From Pseudoxanthomonas sp. SE1 (GTDB taxonomy: Bacteria > Pseudomonadota > Gammaproteobacteria > Xanthomonadales > Xanthomonadaceae), in NCBI RefSeq assembly GCF_029542205.1, contig NZ_CP113783.1:1479001-1543000 (forward strand): DNA of 64,000 nt, in the 5' to 3' direction. The notes beneath the pieces were generated by a model that saw only the letters and a program-made list of their open reading frames with translations, did no database searches and was not told the DNA's origin. The position numbers were made by a program, and so were the translations under genes. Within the stretch, counting starts at the first letter, position 1. The number at the start of each line of letters is the position of its first letter. This document shows positions 15,372 through 25,690 of the stretch, piece by piece.

Positions 15372-16189
15372 TGCTTGCCGGCATGTTCGGGGCATCGGCC
15401 GTGTCGGTGGATCCGCCGTTGACCAACTATCAAGTCTTCACTGCATCAGGGACATGGAACTGGGCGGCAGCGGGCTCGCCCTCGACTGTTGATGTGCTCC
15501 TGGTGGCGGGCGGAGGTGGTGGTGGCCACATCTCTCCCAACGGTGGTGGCGGGGGTGGTGCAGGTGGCGTGCGCGAGGTTCTGGCGTTGGCAGTGTCCGG
15601 TAACGTCTCGATCACCGTGGGCGCTGGTGGGGCTGGCTCGACGGGTATCACCGGAGTCACCGGTGACGGGGGCGCCAGTAGTTTCGGGGCCCAGAGCGCC
15701 ACCGGCGGCGGAGCAGGAGGCGGGCAATCTGGCCGGAACGGCGGGTCTGGTGGCGGCACTGCAGCCTATGGTGGTGGCGTCCTCGGTGGCGGTGCGGGCA
15801 CGCCCGGAGAAGGAAACGCGGGGGGCGTGGCAGCCAACGGACAGGCCAATCGGCCAGGCGCGGGGGGCGGCGGCAAGTTGGGGGTGGGCGCTGACACTAC
15901 CGGGAATAGCAATGGTGGAGCCGGTGGCGCTGGCCTTGACCTGGTGACGGCCGGCTGGGGTGACGCCATTGCCGTCGGAGCACCCGCGGCGGTTGGTGGT
16001 GGCGGAGGAGGTGGCCGCAATGGCGGCGTGGCAGGTGTCGGCGGCCTGGGTGGTGGCGGGAGTGGCTCGATTTCAGGCAACGGCGGTGATGCCACTGCGA
16101 ACACCGGCGGTGGTGGCGGTGGCTCCGGCGGTGGCGGCACGCGCGGGGGCAACGGGGCATCCGGCATCGTCATCGTGCGGTGGTCTTAA
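15371..16189 (+). CDS. Glycine-rich phage tail tip / adhesin-like protein
   Basis: Protein of 272 residues from the ATG at 15371 (GTGATG junction). After a short N-terminal domain (TNYQVFTASGTWNWAAAGSP), typical of glycine-rich tail proteins, residues 45-265 are dominated by Gly-Gly-Gly runs separated by short hydrophobic strands, ending ASGIVIVRWS. This pattern matches the glycine-rich domain family of fibre tips, where polyglycine II helices pack side by side and variable loops bind receptors (for example T-even gp38). It is the last gene of the forward structural operon. Confidence 0.75.
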   Translation: MLAGMFGASAVSVDPPLTNYQVFTASGTWNWAAAGSPSTVDVLLVAGGGGGGHISPNGGGGGGAGGVREVLALAVSGNVSITVGAGGAGSTGITGVTGDGGASSFGAQSATGGGAGGGQSGRNGGSGGGTAAYGGGVLGGGAGTPGEGNAGGVAANGQANRPGAGGGGKLGVGADTTGNSNGGAGGAGLDLVTAGWGDAIAVGAPAAVGGGGGGGRNGGVAGVGGLGGGGSGSISGNGGDATANTGGGGGGSGGGGTRGGNGASGIVIVRWS

Positions 16190-16200
16190 CCGAAGCCGTA

Positions 16201-17226
16201 TCAAGCAGCCTTCGGTATCGTGTGGCCGTAGAACGCCTCGGGGCGATTGTCGAGGATGGCCTGTAGCTCTTCCAGGGACCGCCCCTGTGGCGTCAACCAC
16301 GCCATCAAGTTGTCCATCTGCAGGCGGATCGGAATGCGGTCGTGACCGGCGGCGGCCACCTCTGGCGGCGGGTCATCCGTGATGAAGGCGAAGCTGTCGA
16401 AGGGGGCTTCTTCGGCACCCTGCCAGTGATCCCAGATGCAGGCGATCAGCATCGGCTCGCGGGGCTCGGGCGTGAATTGGATCTCGACGCCTAGGTGGGG
16501 TTCCCCTGGCGCCAGTGGGCGCCCCTCGGCTTTGTGCAGCGAGACATTCTCGAAGAAGCTGTCGATGACCAGGACGCCGTGCTTATGGCCGAACTGGCTC
16601 TTCCAGTAGCGCGTGAGGTTGTCGCGCCTGGCGTTGTACGTACCGCTGAGCCGCCGGGGGGACTTCTTGCCGCTAGGCAGCGTCTTGCCCTCGATCCAGT
16701 CGGCCGAGGCCGGCAGGCCCGGCTTGCGGAGCTGGTAGCGCATGGGCTTCACCACGAGCTGATCGTCCTCCATGACCATCACCGGCACCCACCACTGCGG
16801 GAAGAACCGGAAATCGCGCGGCAGCTGCTGCACGCGCTCGGCGTCGGTGATCCAGCGTTCGATCTGCGCGATCTTGTTGCTGGCCTTCCGGACCTCCTCA
16901 GAGGCTGTCTTCGTCGGCTTGGTCGCCAGCTTCGCTTCGTTGATGGCCAGGCGCTCGCGCTGGCCAGCGAGGTCGGTGGCGTGTTCAGCCATCTCCTCTG
17001 CACGCGCGTCGCGGATTGCCAAGCCGATCTCCTGTCCCAGGCCCTCGCGCTGGGGCCGCAGGAACCAGTCCTCAATCGCCTTGGGCATCCGGCGGCGGGT
17101 CGTCCGTTTGCGCTGCCGGTCAGGCGCAGCCCACACGTTCGCCGCGAAGTCCTCCAGGCTCATGATCGCCCCGTGATGGCGGCAGAACTTGTCGTAGTCG
17201 GCCTGGATCATGGCGGAATAGCACAT
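16201..17226 (-). CDS. Long SRAP-family protein (YedK/HMCES-like, abasic-site crosslinking)
   Basis: SOS response-associated peptidase family protein of 341 residues. Cys2 directly after the start (MCYSA) is the catalytic residue that crosslinks to abasic sites in single-stranded DNA in YedK/HMCES. Other family residues are visible: Asn in YNARRDN, Glu in SFFEN and His in GHDRIP. It is longer than YedK (about 220) because of a charged helical insertion at about residues 40-130. It is encoded opposite to the tail genes and is the last gene of a three-gene reverse operon, four bases after the gene before it. Probably phage cargo protecting DNA or helping lysogeny; inferred. Confidence 0.85.
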   Translation of the reverse strand: MCYSAMIQADYDKFCRHHGAIMSLEDFAANVWAAPDRQRKRTTRRRMPKAIEDWFLRPQREGLGQEIGLAIRDARAEEMAEHATDLAGQRERLAINEAKLATKPTKTASEEVRKASNKIAQIERWITDAERVQQLPRDFRFFPQWWVPVMVMEDDQLVVKPMRYQLRKPGLPASADWIEGKTLPSGKKSPRRLSGTYNARRDNLTRYWKSQFGHKHGVLVIDSFFENVSLHKAEGRPLAPGEPHLGVEIQFTPEPREPMLIACIWDHWQGAEEAPFDSFAFITDDPPPEVAAAGHDRIPIRLQMDNLMAWLTPQGRSLEELQAILDNRPEAFYGHTIPKAA

Positions 17227-17230
17227 GGGG

Positions 17231-17476
17231 TCACAGCTCCCTGGTGTATTCGTCCAGCACGTTCCGTGCTTCGAGCTCGGCCATCACCGCCGCCTCGAGC
17301 AATTCGCCGTCCTCTTCTGTCACGCCTTCGAACAGAGGCGCCTTGGCGATGTCGACGGCGCGCTGGAAGGCCGGCGCCCCTGCAGAAACGTCGGCGATCG
17401 CGATGCACAACCCTTCAAGGAAGGCCAGCCACTCGGGCCCGTTCAGGCGCTCGTCCACGATGCTCTGGATGTCCAT
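17231..17476 (-). CDS. Small acidic prophage protein, unknown
   Basis: Protein of 81 residues starting at the minus-strand ATG at 17476; the frame is open further to 17515, but that start would lie against the gene before it. It is acidic and helical (SIVDERLNGPEWLAFLEGL; DGELLEAAVMAELEARNVLDEY). No family was recognised. It is followed after four bases by the SRAP gene, so it is probably co-transcribed and translated with it. A role linked to DNA protection or regulation is possible but unsupported. Confidence 0.6.
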   Translation of the reverse strand: MDIQSIVDERLNGPEWLAFLEGLCIAIADVSAGAPAFQRAVDIAKAPLFEGVTEEDGELLEAAVMAELEARNVLDEYTREL

Positions 17477-17511
17477 GGCGCGGACTATACCGGCGGGCGG
17501 TGGGCATGGCG

Positions 17512-17961
17512 TCAAGGCGCCCGCCAGAGGTTTGCCTTCAGCGCCTTAGCGGCCTGCAGCTGCTGCAGGGAGCGGCGGAGATCTTCTTCCGTCTCCGTGC
17601 CCCAGTAACTCGGGGCGCCTTGGGCCAAGAGCGTCTCCCCGTACCGGTGCAGATCCTCCCAGGTGAGCTGGGCGGCCTCCCGCGCATGCTCAAAGGTCAA
17701 GTGCATCACCGCCCGAAAGTCCTGTTGGAGCTCGGGCCAGAAGGCATCGGCGATGTCGGCGCCCTGGCGGACCCGGTGCGCAGGTGACCCCGGCCGGTTC
17801 TCCCCCGTCGCCAGCGGGAAGGCCGCGGCGAGCAGCAGGTAGGCGAGGTCCCGCCTGCTAACGTTAGCGCCCTTGAGTAGCTCGCCGGCGCGCTCGTTCA
17901 TGACCTGGTGGAGCTCCCGCAGGGTCATGTCGCGGTAGGGGTTTGGGGGGTCTCGGTCCAT
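17512..17961 (-). CDS. Prophage right-end protein, unknown
   Basis: Protein of 149 residues from the minus-strand ATG at 17961. The frame is open to 18381, but that upstream part crosses the attachment site and has no coding look. The start MDRDPPNPYRDMTLRELHQVM, a hydrophobic helix LAYLLLAAAFPLA and a C-terminal helix (SLQQLQAAKALKANLW) are visible. No known family was recognised. It is the first gene of the reverse-strand cargo operon, nearest to the right attachment site. Confidence 0.6.
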   Translation of the reverse strand: MDRDPPNPYRDMTLRELHQVMNERAGELLKGANVSRRDLAYLLLAAAFPLATGENRPGSPAHRVRQGADIADAFWPELQQDFRAVMHLTFEHAREAAQLTWEDLHRYGETLLAQGAPSYWGTETEEDLRRSLQQLQAAKALKANLWRAP

Positions 17962-18128
17962 GGCGGGGACCATACCCGGATTGGGCACAAGTGTGCCCAG
18001 GTCGGAATGTGGTGGCCCGCTGGCCTCCGTAAAAGTTGTCAGCGGATGCCGCCACAGCAGGCGTTCCACGGAGCCATATCCGTAAAAGTAGTGCCCGCAA
18101 GTCCTTGAACTGCCGGGTGAGCGCGGCG

Positions 18129-18183
18129 GACTCTTAATCAATAGGTCCAAGGTTCGAATCCTTGACGGCCCACCAAACCCGAA
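18129..18183 (+). other. tRNA-Lys(CTT) 3' fragment: right attachment site of the prophage
   Basis: Bases 18129-18175 match the 3' part of a tRNA-Lys from the anticodon loop (CTCTTAA, anticodon CTT) through the T arm to CCA. The sequence before it lacks a D arm and acceptor strand, and its anticodon-stem side no longer pairs with TCAAT. Integration of phages into tRNA 3' ends leaves such a fragment at one end while the tRNA is restored at the other. The intact gene and the integrase should lie left of the window. The stretch 17962-18128 holds no gene that I can support. Confidence 0.75.
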
Positions 18184-18215
18184 AGCGCCCGGCCTACGCC
18201 GGGCGTTTTCTTTTT
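18181..18215 (+). terminator. Rho-independent terminator after tRNA-Lys fragment
   Basis: An 8-bp perfect stem, CGCCCGGC (18186-18193) with GCCGGGCG (18198-18205), loop CTAC, followed by TTTTCTTTTT. It was probably the original terminator of the host tRNA-Lys gene. Confidence 0.75.
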
Positions 18216-18285
18216 CGTAATGCCAGGCGTCCGGGCGCGCTGCGGCGCGTTCGCGGATCATGGCGGTTCGGGGATACGGTGGCGC

Positions 18286-18310
18286 GGTTCGAATCCTTGA
18301 CGGCCCACCA
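18286..18310 (+). repeat. Second, shorter copy of the tRNA-Lys 3' end
   Basis: These 25 bases are identical to 18151-18175 (T arm, acceptor strand and CCA of tRNA-Lys), and identity continues eight bases further to 18318. No anticodon arm precedes it. It lies 135 bases downstream of the first copy. It may mark an older integration or a collapsed tandem tRNA-Lys. Confidence 0.75.
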
Positions 18311-18316
18311 AACCCG

Positions 18317-18345
18317 AAGCGCCCGGTCACCCCGGGCGCTTTTTT
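18317..18345 (+). terminator. Rho-independent terminator after second tRNA-Lys fragment
   Basis: A 10-bp perfect stem, AAGCGCCCGG (18317-18326) with CCGGGCGCTT (18332-18341), followed by a run of T. The stem sequence is related to the terminator at 18181-18215, so the terminator was duplicated together with the tRNA end. Confidence 0.75.
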
Positions 18346-18387
18346 GTTGCCGGCGTGAGCAGGGTGCCGGCTACAATGCACCGACCT

Positions 18388-18473
18388 GCGAAAGTGGCGG
18401 AATTGGTAGACGCACTGGATTTAGGTTCCAGCGGGTAACCCCCGTGAGGGTTCGAGTCCCTCCTTTCGCACCA
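18388..18473 (+). tRNA. tRNA-Leu (anticodon TAG)
   Basis: A full cloverleaf with a long variable arm. The acceptor GCGAAAG pairs with CTTTCGC, the anticodon loop is TTTAGGT between CTGGA and TCCAG, the T arm is GAGGGTTCGAGTCCCTC, and CCA is encoded. It is the first host gene after the prophage and lies 239 bases before tig. Confidence 0.95.
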
Positions 18474-18712
18474 TGCGCCGCCCCTCTCGAAGGCAGGGGC
18501 GGTCACCTGCCGGCCCCTGTCGTGCCGTCGCCCCGCCTGGGGCCGTTCGGCCGAACCGCGTCTTCAGCACGGAAACGCCCGCCCCGCTGGCAGCCTGCCC
18601 CGGAATCAGCGAAACTATGAAGTTCCGCCGGGCGGGCCTTGCGTTCTTGTCCCTGGCGTCCCGGATTATCAACATCGCCCCGGCTGTGCCGTGGCCGCAG
18701 GAGTCAGTGAGT

Positions 18713-20005
18713 ATGCAAGTTTCGGTCGAATCGGTCGGCAACCTCGAACGCCGCATGAGCTTCAGCCTGCCGGCTGAGCGCCTGGACACCCACATCGGCG
18801 GCCGCCTGCGCGAACTGTCGCGCACCGCGCGCATCAAGGGTTTCCGTCCCGGCAAGGTGCCTGCCAAGGTCATCGAGCAGCGTTATGGCGACCAGGTCCG
18901 CGCCGAGGCCCTCGACGGCCTGCTCCGCGAGACGTTCAATAACGCCGTGCGCGAACAGGAACTGCAGCTGGCCGGCAATCCGCGCATCGAGAAGCAGGGC
19001 GAGGGCGAGCTGGATTTCGTGGCCACGTTCGAAGTGGTGCCGGACTTCGGCGACGTCGACGTCTCCAAGCTGACCGTGATCCGCCATGCCGCCGAAGTGA
19101 CCGACGCCGACATCGACCAGATGGTCGACAACCTGCGCATGCAGCGGCGCACGTTCCAGGTGGTCGAGCGCGGCGCGAAGGAAGGCGATCGCGTGGCGCT
19201 GGAAACCTGGTCGCAGGCCGGTGACGAGCGCATGCCGGCAGAGGGCATCGAGAAGGGTGCCACCCTGATCGGGTCGGGCGTGATGTTCGGCGAGATCGAG
19301 CAGGCGCTCGTGGGCCTTGCCAAGGGCGACGAGAAGACGGTGTCGGTCACGTTCCCCGCCGACTGGCGCGTACCGCCGCTGGCGGGCAAGCAGGTCGACG
19401 TACATGTCAAGGTCACCGAGGTGGCCGAGTCGGTACTGCCCGAGGTGGATCGCGAGTTCATCCGCAGCTTTGGCGTGAAGAGCGGCGATGCCGAGCAGTT
19501 CCGCGCCGATATCCGCAGCAACCTGGAGCGCGAACTCAAGGGTGCCCTGATGACCCGCCTGCGCCGCGAGGTCGGCGAGCAGCTGATCGCCGTCTACTCG
19601 CACGTCGAAATGCCGCCGCGCCTGGTCGAGAACGAGGCGCGCGCGATGGTCCAGCAGGCGGCCGAGCAGGCTCGCCGCCAGGGCCAGCAGGTGCAGGTCC
19701 CCGACAACGCACACGAAGGCTTCCTGGATGCAGCGCGCAAGCGCGTGCTGGTTGGCCTGCTGGTGGGCGAGGTGGCCCGCCGCAACCAGCTGCGCCTGGA
19801 CCCCAAGCGCCTGAACGAGACGCTGCGCCTGATCGCCTCGACCTACGAGGAGCCGGAGCAGGTCATTGAGTTGTACCGCAACGATCCCCAACTGATGAAC
19901 AGTCTGCAGGGCCGTGTGATGGAAGAGCAGGTGATCGACTGGATCGCCGAACGCGCCCAGCACACCGAGCAGACGCTTTCCTTCCAGGAAGCCATCCGCA
20001 ACTGA
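18713..20005 (+). CDS. tig: Trigger factor, ribosome-associated chaperone
   Basis: Protein of 430 residues, the usual length. It binds nascent chains at the ribosome exit and has prolyl isomerase activity. The N-terminal ribosome-binding domain carries the signature GFRPGKVP (residues 43-50). The PPIase domain follows at about 150-240 and the long helical C-terminal arm at about 250-430. The ATG at 18713 has AGGAG nine bases upstream; the open frame before it to 18473 is non-coding. It precedes clpP, clpX and lon, a classic gene order in proteobacteria. Confidence 0.95.
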   Translation: MQVSVESVGNLERRMSFSLPAERLDTHIGGRLRELSRTARIKGFRPGKVPAKVIEQRYGDQVRAEALDGLLRETFNNAVREQELQLAGNPRIEKQGEGELDFVATFEVVPDFGDVDVSKLTVIRHAAEVTDADIDQMVDNLRMQRRTFQVVERGAKEGDRVALETWSQAGDERMPAEGIEKGATLIGSGVMFGEIEQALVGLAKGDEKTVSVTFPADWRVPPLAGKQVDVHVKVTEVAESVLPEVDREFIRSFGVKSGDAEQFRADIRSNLERELKGALMTRLRREVGEQLIAVYSHVEMPPRLVENEARAMVQQAAEQARRQGQQVQVPDNAHEGFLDAARKRVLVGLLVGEVARRNQLRLDPKRLNETLRLIASTYEEPEQVIELYRNDPQLMNSLQGRVMEEQVIDWIAERAQHTEQTLSFQEAIRN

Positions 20006-20026
20006 GCCGGGCACCCGTCCGGACAG

Positions 20027-20056
20027 AAGGTCCGGCTATCCTAGGCCGGACCTTTC
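20027..20056 (+). terminator. Terminator-like hairpin between tig and clpP
   Basis: A 10-bp stem, AAGGTCCGGC (20027-20036) with GCCGGACCTT (20045-20054), ending in a short TTT. The U tract is short, so it may only attenuate read-through from tig into clpP. Confidence 0.5.
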
Positions 20057-20081
20057 CACGAACGACAGGCGCGATAACCGA

Positions 20082-20708
20082 ATGAGCATCCAAACCAAAG
20101 CCCTCAACCTGGTGCCGATGGTGGTCGAACAGACCAGCCGCGGCGAGCGCGCCTACGACATCTACTCCCGCCTGCTGAAGGAACGCGTCATCTTCCTTGT
20201 CGGCGGCGTGGATGACCACGTGGCGAACGTCATCTTGGCCCAGATGCTCTTCCTCGAGGCGGAGAATCCCGAGAAGGACATCAGCCTGTACATCAATTCG
20301 CCGGGCGGCGTGGTGACGGCGGGCATGGCGATCTACGACACCATGCAGTACATCAAGCCGGACGTCAGCACCATCTGCGTGGGCCAGGCGGCCAGCATGG
20401 GCGCGCTGCTGCTGGCGTCGGGCGCGAAGGGCAAGCGGTATGCGCTGCCGAACTCGCGGGTGATGATCCATCAGCCGCTGGGTGGCTTCCAGGGCCAGGC
20501 GACGGACATCGACATCCATGCCCGCGAGATCCTGACCCTGCGTGCCCGGCTGAACGAAATCCTGGCCAAGCACACCGGGCAGTCGCTGGAGACGATCGAG
20601 CGCGACACCGAGCGCGACAACTTCAAGAGCGCGGCCGATGCCCAGGCCTACGGATTGGTCGACCAGGTGCTGGAGCGTCGCCCGGACGACTCCATCCAGT
20701 CGGCCTGA
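20082..20708 (+). CDS. clpP: ATP-dependent Clp protease proteolytic subunit
   Basis: Serine protease of 208 residues that forms the tetradecameric chamber working with ClpX. The catalytic triad is Ser105 (GQAASMGA), His130 (VMIHQPLGG) and Asp179 (ERDTERDNF), with the same spacing as E. coli ClpP. The first residues are probably removed as a propeptide. It lies 127 bases before clpX, with a possible separate promoter for clpX between them. Substrates are SsrA-tagged and other unfolded proteins. Confidence 0.97.
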   Translation: MSIQTKALNLVPMVVEQTSRGERAYDIYSRLLKERVIFLVGGVDDHVANVILAQMLFLEAENPEKDISLYINSPGGVVTAGMAIYDTMQYIKPDVSTICVGQAASMGALLLASGAKGKRYALPNSRVMIHQPLGGFQGQATDIDIHAREILTLRARLNEILAKHTGQSLETIERDTERDNFKSAADAQAYGLVDQVLERRPDDSIQSA

Positions 20709-20759
20709 TTCCCCGGATTGCCCGCTTTTACGGCACGAATCCCCTGTTCACGGGCCCGG

Positions 20760-20787
20760 CTGACACGCCTGGGCCGTGTGCTATTCT
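20760..20787 (+). promoter_or_regulatory. Candidate sigma-70 promoter for clpX
   Basis: CTGACA (20760-20765), a 16-base spacer and TATTCT (20782-20787) lie 48 bases before the clpX ATG. Matches to consensus are 5/6 and 4/6. It would allow clpX expression independent of clpP. Confidence 0.45.
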
Positions 20788-20835
20788 CCGACCGCAAGCC
20801 CCCGAGGGCAGGTTGAGCGACCGAGTATTACCAGC

Positions 20836-22119
<1,284 letters not shown>

Positions 22120-22142
22120 CCGGCCCCGCGATGCGGTCGACG

Positions 22143-22173
22143 ACAGGCGCCCTCGTGGCGCCTGTTCATTTTT
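22143..22173 (+). terminator. Rho-independent terminator after clpX
   Basis: A 9-bp perfect stem, ACAGGCGCC (22143-22151) with GGCGCCTGT (22157-22165), loop CTCGT, followed by TCATTTTT. Confidence 0.8.
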
Positions 22174-22302
22174 CGCGCCCCGATTCCAACCCACTGCTTT
22201 TGTTGCGGTTTCCGGCCCGCTATTGCATCCCGATGCCGATGGCCCCATAACGGCCCCATTGGTGTTTCGACGCCCCGTATTCCGCACTTCGCTGGAGCCC
22301 CC

Positions 22303-24759
<2,457 letters not shown>

Positions 24760-24820
24760 ACGACGCGACGGATGGCTGCTCGAATCGCCCCGAAACCCGC
24801 GTCATTACTGGGTTTTCCGG

Positions 24821-24849
24821 TTGCGTGGCTTTTTTTGCACTGGTATAAC
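24821..24849 (+). promoter_or_regulatory. Candidate sigma-70 promoter for hupB
   Basis: TTGCGT (24821-24826), a spacer of exactly 17 bases containing a T run, and TATAAC (24844-24849). A second TATAAC at 24893-24898 has no good -35 element. Both lie between lon and the hupB start at 24977. Confidence 0.55.
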
Positions 24850-24976
24850 GACGACACCCGCGCGCATGGGGCGATGCCTTACTGCGTGTGGATATAACGA
24901 CCGGTTCCCGTGCGGCGAGCGAGCCCCGAGGTTCCGGTTACTCATTCCGCGGTTGTGCCGCAAAGGGAGTTACTCA

Positions 24977-25249
24977 ATGAACAAAACCGAATTGATCGAT
25001 GCCGTCGCCGACGAAGCCGAAGTGTCCAAGGCCGAAGCTGGCCGTGCCGTCGACGCCGTCATCTCCAGCATCACCAAGGCCCTCAAGAAGGGCGACACCG
25101 TGACGCTGGTCGGCTTCGGCACCTTCCAGGTCCGCAAGCGCGCAGCACGCACGGGCCGCAACCCGAAGACCGGCGACACCATCAAGATCAAGGCGTCCAA
25201 GAACCCGGCCTTCAAGGCTGGCAAAGCCCTGAAGGATGCCGTAAACTAA
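24977..25249 (+). CDS. hupB: Nucleoid-associated protein HU
   Basis: DNA-bending histone-like protein of 90 residues. It begins [11 protein letters not shown] and has the HU signature [18 protein letters not shown] around residues 47-64, where the DNA-binding arm lies. The ATG at 24977 follows AAGGGAG; the longer open frame upstream lies in the promoter region. The location after lon matches E. coli lon-hupB. HU works as a dimer and shapes the nucleoid. Confidence 0.95.
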   Translation: MNKTELIDAVADEAEVSKAEAGRAVDAVISSITKALKKGDTVTLVGFGTFQVRKRAARTGRNPKTGDTIKIKASKNPAFKAGKALKDAVN

Positions 25250-25287
25250 TCGACTCGCTGCCGATGGCAGGGTGCGTGATGCACCTG

Positions 25288-25362
25288 GGGTGCTTAGCTC
25301 AGCGGTAGAGCGTCTCCCTTACACGGAGAGGGTCGGGGGTTCGAAACCCTCAGCACCCACCA
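25288..25362 (+). tRNA. tRNA-Val (anticodon TAC)
   Basis: The acceptor GGGTGCT pairs with AGCACCC, the D arm is TTAGCTCAGCGGTAGAGC, the anticodon loop is CTTACAC, the T arm is GGGGGTTCGAAACCCTC, and CCA is encoded. It lies 38 bases after hupB. Confidence 0.95.
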
Positions 25363-25446
25363 CTTCGGGGCGATGCAAGGTTAAAAAATTTGCAGGACGG
25401 TCTAGCGGAAACTGCGCAAATCGTCTTACAATGTTCCTCTCAGCGC

Positions 25447-25523
25447 GGAGTGGTAGTTCAGTCGGTTAGAATGCTGGCCTGTCACGCCGGAGGTCGCGGG
25501 TTCGAGTCCCGTCCACTCCGCCA
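25447..25523 (+). tRNA. tRNA-Asp (anticodon GTC)
   Basis: The acceptor GGAGTGG pairs with CCACTCC, the anticodon loop is CTGTCAC, the T arm is CGCGGGTTCGAGTCCCG, and CCA is encoded. It is in tandem with tRNA-Val and followed by a strong terminator. Confidence 0.95.
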
Positions 25524-25533
25524 TTACACCCGG

Positions 25534-25563
25534 AAAGCCCGCGAAAGCGGGCTTTCTGCTTTC
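25534..25563 (+). terminator. Rho-independent terminator after tRNA-Asp
   Basis: A 9-bp perfect stem, AAAGCCCGC (25534-25542) with GCGGGCTTT (25547-25555), GAAA tetraloop, and a T-rich tail. Confidence 0.85.
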
Positions 25564-25690
25564 TGTACATGTCACGCCGCAGTGTGGCCGGGAAGGTGCT
25601 CCCCCGGCGGGGGGATCCGCCAGGTGGCGAGACGCCGTTGTCCCGGCACGCTAAACTTCGCGGCTGAAAGAATCCGAGCCCCGTGCACAC

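Noticed and set aside
15430..16173. Long proline-rich reverse-strand open frames opposite the glycine-rich tail gene
   Set aside because: Pro-rich frames are the expected antisense of Gly codon runs; no start site or family supports them.
16495..17787. 430-codon forward frame across the SRAP operon
   Set aside because: It is antisense to three genes with clear reverse coding and has a typical shadow composition.
22243..22248. CCCCAT before lon as a sigma-32 -10 element
   Set aside because: The matching -35 (CTTGAA type) is not seen at the right distance, and GC-rich DNA gives such matches by chance; heat control of lon remains likely from general knowledge only.
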